Below are positions 10,507 to 21,710 of a stretch of 64,000 nt of DNA, in pieces. The notes below the pieces were generated by a model that saw only the letters and a program-made list of their open reading frames with translations, was not told the origin of the DNA and ran no database searches. Where the stretch lies: positions 3,100,001 to 3,164,000 of the forward strand of contig OZ218953.1 in NCBI GenBank assembly GCA_965112735.1, in the 5' to 3' direction. This DNA comes from Phaeosaccion multiseriatum. Taxonomy: Eukaryota > Ochrophyta, other classes. A program made the position numbers and the translations under genes. Every line of letters starts with the position of its first letter. Position 1 is the stretch's first letter.

Positions 10507-13500
10507 TTATCCCACATCCCTCCCCTCCGGCAGCACTGTGCTTCCGGTGCTGCTGGTCTGTGAGTACACGGAAATGTCTCCGCCATCTGTGTCGTACCCG
10601 TCGTCATCATCCACATCCCCATCAACCCCACCCGTCGTGTACCCTCCGTATCCAGTAGCATCATCATAGTCGATGAGCATCCCTCCATTGTCCACACCGT
10701 CCCCAGAGGTGGAGGTGTCAAAGTAATGTGCTCCGCTAGGCGCCGCCAGCAGGCTCGGGCGGATTTGGCCGCTGCCGTTGCGGCTACCGTTGCGGCTGTG
10801 GCTGTAGCTGCTGGTGCGGCTGTGGCCCATCGGTACCGAAGAGATTCGCACCCTCCTTCCCTCGTTGTCCATGTCGTGCCCCTCAACGCCGACGCCCTGG
10901 AGGAAGCTGTCCACACTTTCCCCGTCGTTGCTATCAACACCATCACCAGCAACATAACCCTCCCCTCCCACATCACTGTCGTCTTTCTCGATATCGCTGA
11001 GGTCTGTGGCGGGGTGCCCATACCCGGCAATAAGGGATTGCATGAGCACGGAATCCGCCATCTCCTCCGCGTGTTGAAGACTGAGAGCTGAGTCTGCCCC
11101 TGATGCCTCTGCCTTCTCTGCCCTCTCTGCCCTCTCCTCCTCCGCTTCCGCTTGCGACTCTTCCCATCCATCTGGGCGGTGGTCGGCAAGTCCTTCCCCA
11201 GCCACAGGATGGCCATCTTTCCCTTCGCCTGCAAGCGAGGGGCTGTCCTCGTCCTTCCACACCTCCCCCACTCCTCCCTCCCCCCCCATCTCCCCCACCT
11301 CCTCCTTCTCCTCCTCCCCCTCCCACTCCTCCGACTCGCTGTCCCCAAAGTCTCTCCAGGGCACTTCCCCGGGCTTGGCACCTGCGAGCCTGCTGCGCCT
11401 CACTCGGCGAGAATACGTGTACTCCGGCGGCATCATGAACAGCATGGGGTCGATGGGATCTCGCGCGTTGATATTCTGAAACGCCATGTCGGCACGCACC
11501 ATCATCATCAGAGGAAGCGTCATCTGCCACGAAGAAGAGAGAGAAAGAGAGACAGGGAGGGGGAAAGGGTAGCGAACGTGAGGGAAATGGGAAGTTCACA
11601 GGCAGCAACATATCCTTGGGGCTGGACAAGACAGCGAGAACAATGTCAAAAGGGCATGCTGCGAGTGATGCGTTGTCGCGACCTCGAGCGTGAAACCAAG
11701 CCGTAAGGAAGAAAGAAGAGTGGTGGTGAGCGGCCCAAAAACACTTGCTACTGCCGCTGTATGCTGTCAGGCCTTACCCTCATAGGGAAGCCGTTGACCG
11801 GCAGTCCGTCCGACTGGAGGATCTCCCGCACATTGTCAACGAGCTCATCTCCGAGCGACATGACCTGAGAGCAACAAGGAGGAGGAGGAGGAGGAGGAGG
11901 AGGAGGAGGAGGAGGAGGAGGAGGAGGAGGGCGGGGGTGGGGCAGAGCAGAGAGATAGGGCTTTAGGGCATGAACGAGACAGGGAGCGACGAGCGGGAGA
12001 GGCGAGAGGGGAGAGGCGAGAGAGAGGGAGAGAAACAGTGTATGTGTTCGTGCGTGTGTGTGTGCGTGTGTGTGGTGAAGTCCGAGAGTGGGTGATGCCC
12101 TGTCCGCCGCCAGCATGCCCGGAGGGGGGAATACATGTGTATCGATGTTAGAAACAAGGCCTCACCTCAAAGATGGGAAGGACGTCCTGCAGAGAGAGCG
12201 GGTAGTCAGCATCATTCCGTTGCCCCTGCTCCACAGAGCTGCTGCTGATGCCCCTACTGTGCCCTCCGGACTTGGGCCAGCCTCTGCCCATTTCCTGTGG
12301 CTGCTGCGACTGCTGCTGCTGCTGCTGCTGCTGTTGCTGATGGTGGGGAGGATGACTGCCGCTGCTCTCCGTGAGCCAGAGGGTAGCGTTCATCCTGGTC
12401 TCCTTCTCCCGCAAGAGCGTCTGCCCTTGCGTGTGCTTGCCCATCTCGACCTTCCCCTTGTACTTGCTCCCCGACGAAGGGAAAGAGGAGGTCAAAGTGG
12501 TCCGGAAGGCGTCCAGCATCCCGGTGCGCACCTTGCGGCTGAGGACAAGTCGGAGAGGGACACGCCACACACACCGAGAGAGAGAGAGGGAAAGAGAGAA
12601 AGAACGGACGAGGTATTGGGGGGGGGGGGGGCGCGGAAAACACAGAGAGTTAGAATCATGACTTGGCGGACGGAGGGCCAACAAGCTCACTCTATCACAA
12701 CGTGGAGAACCAACAAGCTTATCTCACAGCACACTGGAGGACCAACAAGCTCACTCTCATCTCAAACTGCACTCCAAATGAATCAATCCGTACGCTACGG
12801 AGGGCCCTGACCGTAACGTCGCTCCTTCACTGTGCTGCCTTTAGCTTGAGCATCCACCCCTGGGTACTGACCTCTCTCCCTCCTGCCCCTCCTTCCCAGC
12901 TCCGTCGCCCTCCTGCTTCGGCTCTTCCTCCCCTCCCTCTTGTTCGAAGTACGTGTCCGGCGTAACGCTTTCTGCCCAGTCCGTGGCATGCTGCTGCGTA
13001 TAGATCTGCTGCAGGAGGTGTCCGGAGCATTCGAAGCCTTGGCAGCGCCACCTTTCGGGCGACAAACAGACAAGCAAGGTAGGTGACAAAATAAGACAGG
13101 CGGGGTAGGCGAGGATATGTGCTAAGCAAGGGCTGCCCATGACCAATAGAGGCAACACGGTTTCATGCCAAGAGAGACGACTGCTCCATTGCTCTGGACT
13201 TTCAAAACAATCAAGGCAGGGTATGAACAGAGCAGGCACAGCTGAGTGTTTGAAATAGAGACAGAGGACATGTTTGCGTGTGTCTTACTTTTCGATTGTA
13301 CAGGTCTTCTGCTTCTGCTGGGCGCCCACCCCCGTAGTGAGAGGATGGAACGTGAGGCCGTCGTAATGGCACTGTGTGTGCAGATGGAAAAACGAGAGGA
13401 AACGCCGTGTGGGGATGAATTGAATGTGGGTGTGCGCAGGGAGCAGGCTTTGCATGCCGCGGTCGCCCTCCTTCCGTCTTGTCCTACCTTGGTCTTTTCT

Positions 13501-13613
13501 CGCCTGGGGCGGTCGATCTTCCTCCGGCAGAAGGTGGAGGCCTCATCGTCCGACATGCGGTACAGTTTGCGCAAAGCGTTGTACACCTGCACACCCATAC
13601 ACACATCCACACG

Positions 13614-13679
<66 letters not shown>

Positions 13680-13949
13680 TACCCAGTCAGGCCCAAATGC
13701 GGCGAAGAGCAGCACAGACAGAGGAGTGGTTCTGAGACAGGAATAGCATAAGAGGATAAGAGGCGGCCACCGGATGCGTATCGTACCTTCTTTTTGTCTC
13801 TGTCTATTCTCACCAGATACCCTGGGCATCGAGAGTCCTTGCCCATGAAGATCAAACTCATATTGCCCCGCTTGACCTTGAACCTGCCGCAGCGTCAGCG
13901 CCAGAGGGACAGAGAGAGAGAGAGGGGGGGAGAGAGGGAGAGAGGGAGG

Positions 13950-14017
<68 letters not shown>

Positions 14018-16224
14018 GATATTCTCAGAGGAGAGGGGGGGGGGAACAAGAGGGGCGGCATCATCAGCAGGACGTGCGTCCAGCAAGGAGGAAGGAAGGG
14101 CATGTGGGGCAGGTCCAGGGCACACTAAAAAGACACAGAGAACCAACTTGCCAATTGCCATTGAACATCCTATTGTTGGTCATCCGTGTTACAGACATAC
14201 ATGGCTCTGGCTTGGAAGGAAGGTCCTGCCAGCGCGGAAGAGTGTCGGTATCGGCCTGCTGATCGGTCCCACGCTCTACTACATGTGTAACTAAGATTAA
14301 AACCAGAACCGAAACTGAAACTGACCTGCCCAAAATGCCAGTGATGGTGGTGTCCATGCGCAGCCAAGAGCCGCGCTTCCAAATGCGGTACCTGTTGGGG
14401 TCAGACAAGACAAAATAGTAGCAGAGCATTTAGACGAAGGAGTGGATGACTGGCAGAGCTAGGACGTTATGTGAAGGGCAGGGGGAGCAGGAGAACGCTG
14501 CGCGATACCGCCCGTACAGGAGGGAGCAGAGGGATACCATCCACCACAGAGAGGTTGAGAGGGTGAGCACTGGAGTGCGTCACTTACGTGTCATGTGGCG
14601 TCAGAGCTTTCACAAGCGATGACAAGACCGTACTGCTGCCGAACTCCTGCAGAGGAGGTGTCGGAAGCAATGCAGGAATAGAGATTGGGGGGGGGGGGGG
14701 AGGCGGGGAGGGATTAGACAAAGGGAAACGGGGCCGGGGGGGTGGGAGGGGGGCGAACCCTGCGTGCCACACCACCCTACAAGAGCACCAAGTCGCCTGC
14801 CCTTCCCATCGCTCCTCTTTCTCCCCCTTCCCTTGTCCCCTATCCCACCCTCCCGGCTCGTCCCGTCTCGCTTACCCAGCGCATCTCCACATAGAAGTCC
14901 GGTAGCGCCTCCAACCTGTCCAGCAGCACAGGCACCCTCCTCCTCCACCGGCCCCATCCAGCCCTCTGCTCCAGTAGAGCCACCCGCATCAGCAGCGGCA
15001 CAGAGCCGAGCAGCGCCACGTCGTCCGAGAGGCGAAAGTGGCCGGCTGTAGTGTATGGGCGAGGAGGGGTTTGGGGTAAAAATAGAGAAGTTGAGGCGGA
15101 GGAGGAGGAGGAGGAGGAGATGAGAAGAAGGCACAAAGGAGGAGGGGGTGGAGCTATTCTCAGTGCTCTGGGAGGACTTGACAACGGGCCGATGGTACAA
15201 CAACAGAGAGGGTTGTTGGGGGGGGGGGGGGCACTACCCAACTAACGTAACATAATGGTATTACAGACCTGCCCTCGTCGGATCCGGCTTGTCTTCTAAG
15301 ACCTCCGCCCCCGCGTCCAACAGAGCCTCGGCGGCCTCGATCTTGCCAAGCTTGACGGCGAGTTTGAGGGCAGTGTAGCCGTTGTGGTCCTTGGCGTTGA
15401 TGCCCTGGGGGTGAAGCGATAGGGAGGTGGTGGGCAGGTCGGGCAGAGATACGGCAACGAAAGACAGACAGAGACGAATGAAGTGAAACGCGACCCTTCT
15501 GCCACCACATGAGAGGAAGGGGAGGACACACCTTGACTTCACGGAGGCAGAGCGCCCACAGCGAGTCGAGAGAGTCTTCGAACACAGCTCGGTGATAGGG
15601 GAAGGATGCAGGAGCCGGAGACACGACAGCTGCCGCTGCTGCTGCTGGGGTCGCTTTTTCTCCTTTGCGGGCACCCTCTCCCCCCCCTCCTCCACTACCT
15701 CCTTCTTTTCCTCCTCCTCTTCCTCCTGCTGCTCCTGCTGTCGCTGTTGCTCCCCCCTCGGCTGCTGGTGACGGTAATGGTATGACTGATGGTGGTGAAG
15801 CACAAACTGGCCTGTGGAGGGTCGGAAACTCAGCCATGCATGGCGGAGAGTACGGCGGAGAGAACGGGGGAGAGAACGGCGGAGAGACGGCGGGTGGGTC
15901 CCTCGGGTCCGGGGGAGGAGGAGGGACCTCTGCGATTGCGATGGGCACCACTGCTGGAGGCTCCACCTCCACCATCTTGGCAGGGCCTCCATCTACATCT
16001 CTAGAAGCAGACTCCCGCGGAGAAGAGATCCCATCACTGCTGGTGGTCACGTCAACGCCCGTGCCGTTGGCAGACAGAGGCGGCGGCGGCGCAGGATGGG
16101 CTCCATAGACAGAGGATACAGAGGCTGCCTCTGTTTCGCTGCTTCTCCTCTTTCTTCGCCTGCTGGAGACGCTGCTCCTTCGCCCGCCGCAGAAGCAGCT
16201 TGTGGCTATGTTTATAAACTTCAT
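10507..16224 (-). CDS. ANKRD13-like ankyrin repeat / GPCR-chaperone-domain protein
   Basis: Twelve exons, 1019 aa: 16224-15532, 15404-15269, 15045-14876, 14646-14588, 14391-14326, 13883-13787, 13586-13488, 13371-13289, 13051-12872, 12538-12166, 11864-11778 and 11523-10507. All phases close and the total is divisible by three. The N-terminus is Pro/Gly/Ala-rich. From FPYHRAVFEDSLDSLW comes an ankyrin unit (GINAKDHNGYTALKLAVK). The ANKRD13/GPCR-chaperone core follows: LPDFYVEMRWEF, TPHDTYRIWKRG, LRMDTTITG, then KRGNMSLIFMGKDS. Animal ANKRD13 proteins bind ubiquitinated membrane cargo through C-terminal UIMs. Here the ~340-residue C-terminal exon is acidic and Ser/Gly-rich and I see no clear UIM. 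A role in membrane-protein handling or endocytosis is inferred from the family. A poly-Q run lies near 12302-12335. Confidence 0.85.
13617..13674. repeat. (CA)n microsatellite
   Basis: In an intron of the ANKRD13-like gene, close to the acceptor of exon 13586-13488. Confidence 0.95.
13911..14016. repeat. (GA)n and (GACA)n tract
   Basis: In an ANKRD13-like intron, just upstream (on the sense strand) of the acceptor of exon 13883-13787; the sense strand reads CT/TGTC. Confidence 0.9.
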
Positions 16225-16805
16225 CCCTGCAGCCCTTGCAGCCCACCAAGGGCGTGTTCAATCGATGCGGTCCATCTCGGCCCTCCCAAAATTTGGGTTC
16301 CAAAGGATTCTCTCTCCTCTGTTGCTGCTGCTATGCTGCTGCCCCCCCCCTCCTTGCTGGTGTAGCTTCTTCGAAAGATGCTATGTGCTCCTCTCTCCGC
16401 GTTTTCTCATGCTGCTGCACTTCGCAGACGACATTTCGACAGGAGTGGAATGGAAAAAAAAAAAAAAAAAAAAAAACCCGTGTGGCGCGCATTCTGGCGA
16501 CGACGTTCTTCCTCGGAGTACAACAAGCTCACCGCTTCTCCCGAACCTTTGCCCTTGGTTTCCCTTTTTCCTCTTCTCCAGATGCTACACTGTACGTATA
16601 TATCAGCAGCACCCCATCTCTAGGAGCTAAGGATATTGGTGTGCCCGTTCAGAGAGGAGTGCTGCGGCATCTGAGGAAAGATAGGAGAAGGGAAGGTCTC
16701 AGGTTGGTCGATGCGATGGGTGCTTAGCTCTGCATTTGCAGGGGGCTGAGGAGAACGGAGCGCAAGAGGGGGGGCTGCGGGCCGTAAACGCGCGGGAGAA
16801 GCGGC
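16225..16805. promoter_or_regulatory. Divergent intergenic region with A23 tract
   Basis: This 581-bp gap separates the start codons of the ANKRD13-like gene (left) and the four-helix membrane protein (right). It contains 23 consecutive A (16454-16476). An open frame through 16236-16727 is Ser/Cys-rich and crosses the A tract; I regard it as non-coding. I found no clear promoter motif. Confidence 0.4.
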
Positions 16806-17324
16806 ATGAGGAAGCCACGCCGGGGCTTGGATGGGCGCCTCTCTGCGATGCCCGTCTCGATGAGCGACGGTACGTGAGTGCCTCCTTTTTTTCCCTCTAG
16901 TAATCTTAATCTTACTTCCCTCTTCTCAGCTCTCCTTGCATTCTCACCCTCCTCTCGCCCCTCCCTCCCTACTGACTCGACTCGACTCCTTTCTCCGCCC
17001 CTCCCCTCTCTCCTCGCAGTGAAGGATAACTACTTTTTGGTACGTGCAGCGCAGCACGGGGCCTGGGCCAGGAGTATATGTGTGGCTCTTCTCCTTTCAC
17101 CTTTTCTGCTGCTGCCTACTCACCCAACTAACTTGATCCCTCCCTACGTGAACCATCAGAGGGCCTGTCGAGTGCTCAGCTTGATTGTCCAACTCTTCGC
17201 CGCCCTGTCGGTGGTTGCGAATGTGGCCACACTCGCCTTTGCAGCAAGGGAGAGACGCACCCCTTTCGCAAACTTTGTGGAGATATGTTTGAGGGCCTAC
17301 ACCTGCGCCATGGGGGGAGTGGGA

Positions 17325-17372
<48 letters not shown>

Positions 17373-18134
17373 GTCAGTCTCTCGCCCTGCCCCTCGATGC
17401 TAATTGCGTCTCCGTCTCCTTACCATTAAGCGGCGCTTCCTATACACATCTCTTCCCTGCCCCACTTCTCTGACCACCCTCTCCCCACCTCCTCGTGCTG
17501 CCCCCCCCACGCTGCCGCGAGCGCAGTTCTCGTAGAGGCAGAGAATGCATGGATACTAAGCCAGTGTCGGGTGATGGAGTCCTGGCTGTTCCGGGGCTCG
17601 TTTACGATATTGTACGTACTGCAGCGGGTCCTGCGCCCCCCCTCCCTCGCCCTCCCATACGATGCTCATTTCGCCTCCCCTCTCGTTATCTTCTGCTTCC
17701 GTCTGACACTACGCTCATTCACCTACTCCCACTCAGCGTGGGTATTTGCACTCTGCATAGCTCAGCAGACGGAGTAGTGCTCATCGCTTTCTACCGGGAA
17801 GTTGTGGGTGTGGCCTTGGTGGGAGCGGGACTATTGTATAGCGGACTAGGTACGCAACAAGACGGGGAGGGCGATATATCTGGCCATCTTCCTCTGCGTC
17901 AACACTTCAGACATCTTCCTCCCGTCGTGAGCTTCGTTTAGATGCATAAGCCCCCGCCCCCTGCTCCTCATACTCCCCGCAGGGCTGTTGTGTTTCAAGC
18001 AGCTCAAGACGTCGCACTTGATGAGGATCAGGAGAGCGAAACTCATGAAACAGGAGCTAGCGGAGCTGTCCCAGCACAAGCAGCAGCTGGAGACGCTGCT
18101 GGCGGCCACAGAGACCAAGATAGAGGCTCTATAA
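16806..18134 (+). CDS. Small four-helix membrane protein, COPI-associated/TVP15-like
   Basis: Exons are 16806-16869, 17020-17039, 17160-17325, 17527-17611, 17737-17849 and 17983-18134 (199 aa); phases 1,0,1,2,1 all close. The second exon is only 20 nt, and the 120-bp intron after it is a multiple of three, so a retained form would stay in frame. Four hydrophobic segments are visible: RVLSLIVQLFAALSVVANVA; the LRAYTCAMGGVGVLVEA region; WLFRGSFTILFVGI; and VVGVALVGAGLLYSGLGLL. A short Lys/Gln-rich coiled coil ending AATETKIEAL is at the C-terminus. The order, the Glu after the second helix and the WxxRG before the third resemble COPI-associated/Golgi TVP15-type proteins, so Golgi membranes are the likely site. 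Family assignment is moderate. Confidence 0.6.
17327..17371. repeat. (GA)n microsatellite directly after a splice donor
   Basis: Follows the donor GGAG|GTGAGAGAG of the four-helix membrane protein gene. Confidence 0.95.
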
Positions 18135-18414
18135 TACCCTTCTTGAATGGTGCGCCTTCCTGTTGTATGCACAGAGGAGAGGATGGATGGATGCCGCGAA
18201 CACGTGCAAGCAAAGCAGTGGGTGGTACGAGCAGCAGGGTAACAGAGATGATGGCTGACCCAATAGCGAATGGGAGAAACACCAAGAGTGAGGCTTGCAG
18301 GCAGGTAGTGAGGAGGAGAAACGACTTTTTTTGTTTTTGTTTTTTGTATATACACTTTCTTTTAAGAAGTTTGGAGCTCAAATCAGTCTTGATGACTCCA
18401 CGTCAAAAAGAGTG
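18135..18414. other. Convergent 3' intergenic region
   Basis: A 280-bp gap between two genes ending face to face. It holds a T-rich patch at 18327-18350 that could serve 3'-end formation of the rightward gene, and nothing else recognisable. Confidence 0.4.
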
Positions 18415-21267
18415 CTAAGCAACAAGCGCCCCCCTCGCGCCTCCTCTGCCTCTACTGTTGGTGCTACTACCGCTACCGACTGCTTTTTGAGCGCCCAGCC
18501 AAGAGTCAAAGCGCCTCCGCGACAATGCGCACACTGGCATGACGTGCTTGTCGAACTTGGGTCGAATGCCCATCTGTCGTAAGAGCGCCAGTCTGGGCCT
18601 CATGGTTTGCTCAATGCTCCGATCGGTGAGCAGAGGGAGGCGCATGCCAATCTTCCTGGGCGTTGTCCCTTCCATCTCCACTGACACGAGGTGAGCAATC
18701 GCCTGCTGCTTGTGCAGACTCACCGCCTTGAGCCGCCGGGCAGTGGGTGGATGCTGCAAGAGCTTCTGCCAACCCGCTTCCGACAGCCCCAGCTCGCTCC
18801 TGTACCACTCCCTCCTCTCCTGCAGTGGTGGCAGGATGCGCTTCTGCAACCAAGGAGGAAACACGTCGTTTGCCAGTACACAAACCGCCTTGGCATGGTC
18901 GTGGAAGGTGGGCGTTAACCCCGACGCCTTCATCTGCTCAATCCGCGGCCGATACGTGTTCTCTACGCTAAAGTTGACGGTGATGCGCGCCAGCAGCAAG
19001 CCCACTTCCCTTGGCGTGCTCCCCTCCATCTGCTCCAGCAGCAGCTCGGCCACCGCCTGCATCTTCTGCACGCGCACCCTTGCCAGCTTTTTGAGTTTGG
19101 GCGCGTCACTTATAATCTCGTTCCACTCATCATCGGAGAGCCCCAGCTCCTCCACAAACCACCGCCTCTTGTCCTCCAACGCGCGCTCGGGGGTGCTGTT
19201 GAGGTTCCTCAGCCACCGCTTGAATTGCGACGCGTTTTGCGTGCACACTGCCTTTGCATGGTCCTTAAACACCGGCGTAAAGCCCATGGCCTTCATCTGC
19301 TTGAGTCTTGCCTTGATCGTGCGCTCCACATTGTGGCCCAGCACGAGTCGAGGCAAGTCCAGTCCAATGTCCCTCCGCGTCACCCCCTCCATCTCCTCCA
19401 GCAGAACGTCGACAAACTCCTGCATCTTCCGCAGGGTCGTACCCTTGACCTTGACAGCAAGGCTCGGAACGTAAAAGAATGCTTCATACTCCTCCTCCGA
19501 CACCCCCAGCTCGTCCACAAACCACGCCCGCTTATACTCCATCAGCACATCTTTGGTGTAGATCTGCCCATGCAGCCACGACGCGAATTGCCGCTCGTTC
19601 AGAGCACACATGGAGCTGACATGGTACGCAAACACCGGCTCCACCCCCAACGCCCTCAGCCTCTCCAGTCGAGGCTTGACTGTCCGCTCGATGCTCGGGC
19701 TGGACAGCCGTGGCAGCCTGAGACCTACCGCGTGGGGCGTGGCCCCCTCCATCTCGCGCATCAGCGTCCGTGCCATTGCCTTCATCTTGACCAGGCTCGT
19801 CGTCTTCAATGACCTGGTGGTCACACGATGCTTGAAAAAGCCTTCCCATTCTTGCAGAGTCAGGCCAAGCTCATCCATGTACCACTTCCTCTTCTCCTCC
19901 ATGACCACGTGGGGCGAATGCTCCATCGCATTGTGAAGCATCCTCTTCTCAAGCCACTCGTCAAAGTTGTGCCTCGTGAGGCGGCAAACGGCCTTGGCGT
20001 GGTCGGCAAAGACGGGCACCACACCGTGCTCCCGCATGGCCGCGAGCCGAGGCTTGATGGTGTTGTCCACACTGTGCCGCACCAAAAAGGGCAGTGCCAT
20101 ACCCACTTCCCTCGGCGTGGCTCCCTCCATCCCCTCGAGCAGAGCCGCAGACAGTGCCCGCATCTGGCGAAGGCTCACCTTGTGCAGGTACTTGCTAGCC
20201 CGCCACACCAGCTCCTGCCAGTCCGGTCGCGAGAGCCCCATCTCCCCCATGAGCCACTCGCGCTTCTCCTCCTCCAGGACTGCCGGTGTCCGGAGCTGGA
20301 GCTGCAGCCACGTGTCGAAGCGCGCGTCTGAGTATGTGCACACCGGTCTGGCGTGCTTTTTGAACTGGGGCTGAATGCCGTGCCGGAGCAGCACCTGCAG
20401 CCGAGGTCTCAGGTTCCTGGGGTTCCTGCTCCGCCCAATGATGCGGGGAAGCAGCAGCCCGACATCTCTAGGAGTGGCTCCGTCCATCTCCAGCAGGAGC
20501 AGCCCTGCCAGCTCCTGGAACTTGGACAGGCTCACCGAGGACAGCATTCGCGCACTAACCGTGTGGCCGAAAAAGACTTGCCACTCAACCTCGGAAATAT
20601 CCAGCGCTTTGATGAACCACTCCTTCTTCTCCTTGAGCGAGAACTCCGTCGACACTTTGTCCACCCGCTGCCTCAACCAGGCATCAAAGGGAGCACTCGC
20701 CAGCTTGCACACGGCGTTGGCGTGCTCCTCAAAGCGAGGTGGGACGCCGGCGTCCCGCAACATTTGCAGCCGAGGCATGATACTATTTTCAATGCTCAAC
20801 GTCGACAAGCGCGGTAGCGCCAAGGCCACTTCTCTCTTCGTCGCTCCCTCCATCTCTGTAGTCAAGATCTTGGCCATGGCTTTCAACTTTACGAGGCTCA
20901 TTGTGGTGAGCCTCTTTCCCGTCGACCCGTCGTCGAGCAGGCCTTGCCACTCCTCCTCCGTTATCCCCATCCTATATACAAAGAACTGCCTCCGCTCCTC
21001 CATAGGGGCGTGGGAGTATCGCTTCCCCACCCTTGGCCGTGCCTTCATTGCCACTTCCACTTCTCCTCTGCGGCTGCCCGTCAGTCTCCTATTGCTACTT
21101 CTGCTACTGCTACTGCTACTGCCACTGCCGCTGCTGCGGCTAGTACTGTGGCCTCCTTGGATAAAGAGCGCGCTGCTGCAAAAGGCGCGCGTTTCCACCA
21201 TCAAATGCAACCCCACCACCCCAGCTCGTAACATGGTCCACCACGGCCGCCTCCTCCGCTTAGGCAT
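18415..21267 (-). CDS. Seven-repeat mTERF-like protein with plastid-type leader
   Basis: Intronless; 950 aa from ATG 21267 (in-frame ATG alternatives at 21381 and 21234). The leader MPKRRRRPWWTMLRAGVVGL...ETRAFCSS looks like a signal peptide ending in a motif with Phe, the pattern used for complex-plastid import in stramenopiles. After a Ser-rich linker, a ~105-110-residue unit repeats seven times. Each unit ends with a segment of the form (S/N)(I/V)E.T..PRL..LR..G..P.F..H...VC......F..WL, preceded by EMEGAT.R.VGL.LPRL and a W-containing helix. The PRL...LR..GV.P core resembles mTERF repeats, which form helical arrays on organelle nucleic acid. The C-terminal end is Gly/Arg-rich. I infer an organelle nucleic-acid-binding helical-repeat protein; it could be a distinct repeat family. 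Confidence 0.8.
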   Translation of the reverse strand: MPKRRRRPWWTMLRAGVVGLHLMVETRAFCSSALFIQGGHSTSRSSGSGSSSSSSRSSNRRLTGSRRGEVEVAMKARPRVGKRYSHAPMEERRQFFVYRMGITEEEWQGLLDDGSTGKRLTTMSLVKLKAMAKILTTEMEGATKREVALALPRLSTLSIENSIMPRLQMLRDAGVPPRFEEHANAVCKLASAPFDAWLRQRVDKVSTEFSLKEKKEWFIKALDISEVEWQVFFGHTVSARMLSSVSLSKFQELAGLLLLEMDGATPRDVGLLLPRIIGRSRNPRNLRPRLQVLLRHGIQPQFKKHARPVCTYSDARFDTWLQLQLRTPAVLEEEKREWLMGEMGLSRPDWQELVWRASKYLHKVSLRQMRALSAALLEGMEGATPREVGMALPFLVRHSVDNTIKPRLAAMREHGVVPVFADHAKAVCRLTRHNFDEWLEKRMLHNAMEHSPHVVMEEKRKWYMDELGLTLQEWEGFFKHRVTTRSLKTTSLVKMKAMARTLMREMEGATPHAVGLRLPRLSSPSIERTVKPRLERLRALGVEPVFAYHVSSMCALNERQFASWLHGQIYTKDVLMEYKRAWFVDELGVSEEEYEAFFYVPSLAVKVKGTTLRKMQEFVDVLLEEMEGVTRRDIGLDLPRLVLGHNVERTIKARLKQMKAMGFTPVFKDHAKAVCTQNASQFKRWLRNLNSTPERALEDKRRWFVEELGLSDDEWNEIISDAPKLKKLARVRVQKMQAVAELLLEQMEGSTPREVGLLLARITVNFSVENTYRPRIEQMKASGLTPTFHDHAKAVCVLANDVFPPWLQKRILPPLQERREWYRSELGLSEAGWQKLLQHPPTARRLKAVSLHKQQAIAHLVSVEMEGTTPRKIGMRLPLLTDRSIEQTMRPRLALLRQMGIRPKFDKHVMPVCALSRRRFDSWLGAQKAVGSGSSTNSRGRGGARGALVA

Positions 21268-21710
21268 GGTGCTACCGTCTCTCCTCCCTCCAAGAGAGAA
21301 GGAGGGCGTGGCCCTGGGCAAAACGGGGTCTCCTCTTCTTCCGTCGGTCCAGCTGCCACTGTTGGTTGGACATTGGTTCATGCGCTGCTGGGACACATTG
21401 TCCTCCTCCTCTTTCCTCTCCTCTCTTGTCAGGGCGCCCACTTTTGAGGGAAAATTCTCCAATCCCTCTATCGCTTGCCACAGACCTTCAGGAGGGTATC
21501 TTGGACGTCTCCTCCAACTCGGCGGCAGCACCGTTGGGGAGATATTGAGCTATAGAAAGCACACTTCAAGAAAATTGGAGAGGGTGGGTGGTGTTGCAAG
21601 ATATCGATCATCTCTATTTTATTTCGATCATCTCTAATTTTATGATCTATTTTATTTAGATCATCTCGACAGCTCGAGCAGCAGAGGCTGAGGGGCTGAG
21701 GGAGGAGCCT

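Noticed and set aside
13911-14016. Tandem repeats as a CRISPR-like array
   Set aside because: These are mono-, di- and tetranucleotide microsatellites without spacers, in a eukaryotic intron.
16454-16476. A23 tract as a retroposed tail
   Set aside because: I found no direct repeat flanking it, unlike the T21 tract at 40416.
16236-16727. ORF crossing the A23 tract between two divergent genes
   Set aside because: A poly-Lys run from a homopolymer, no splice or domain support; better explained as intergenic/5' UTR.
17040-17159. Coding read-through of the 120-bp intron in the four-helix membrane protein
   Set aside because: It has a good donor (GTACGT), a CTAAC branch-like site and an acceptor; read-through would insert a Pro-rich loop. 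Since it is a multiple of three it could still be retained sometimes.
20375-21637. 420-aa ORF on the + strand opposite the mTERF-like gene
   Set aside because: It is antisense to a clearly repeated, conserved-looking protein on the other strand; composition is Ser/Leu/Pro-rich without a domain.
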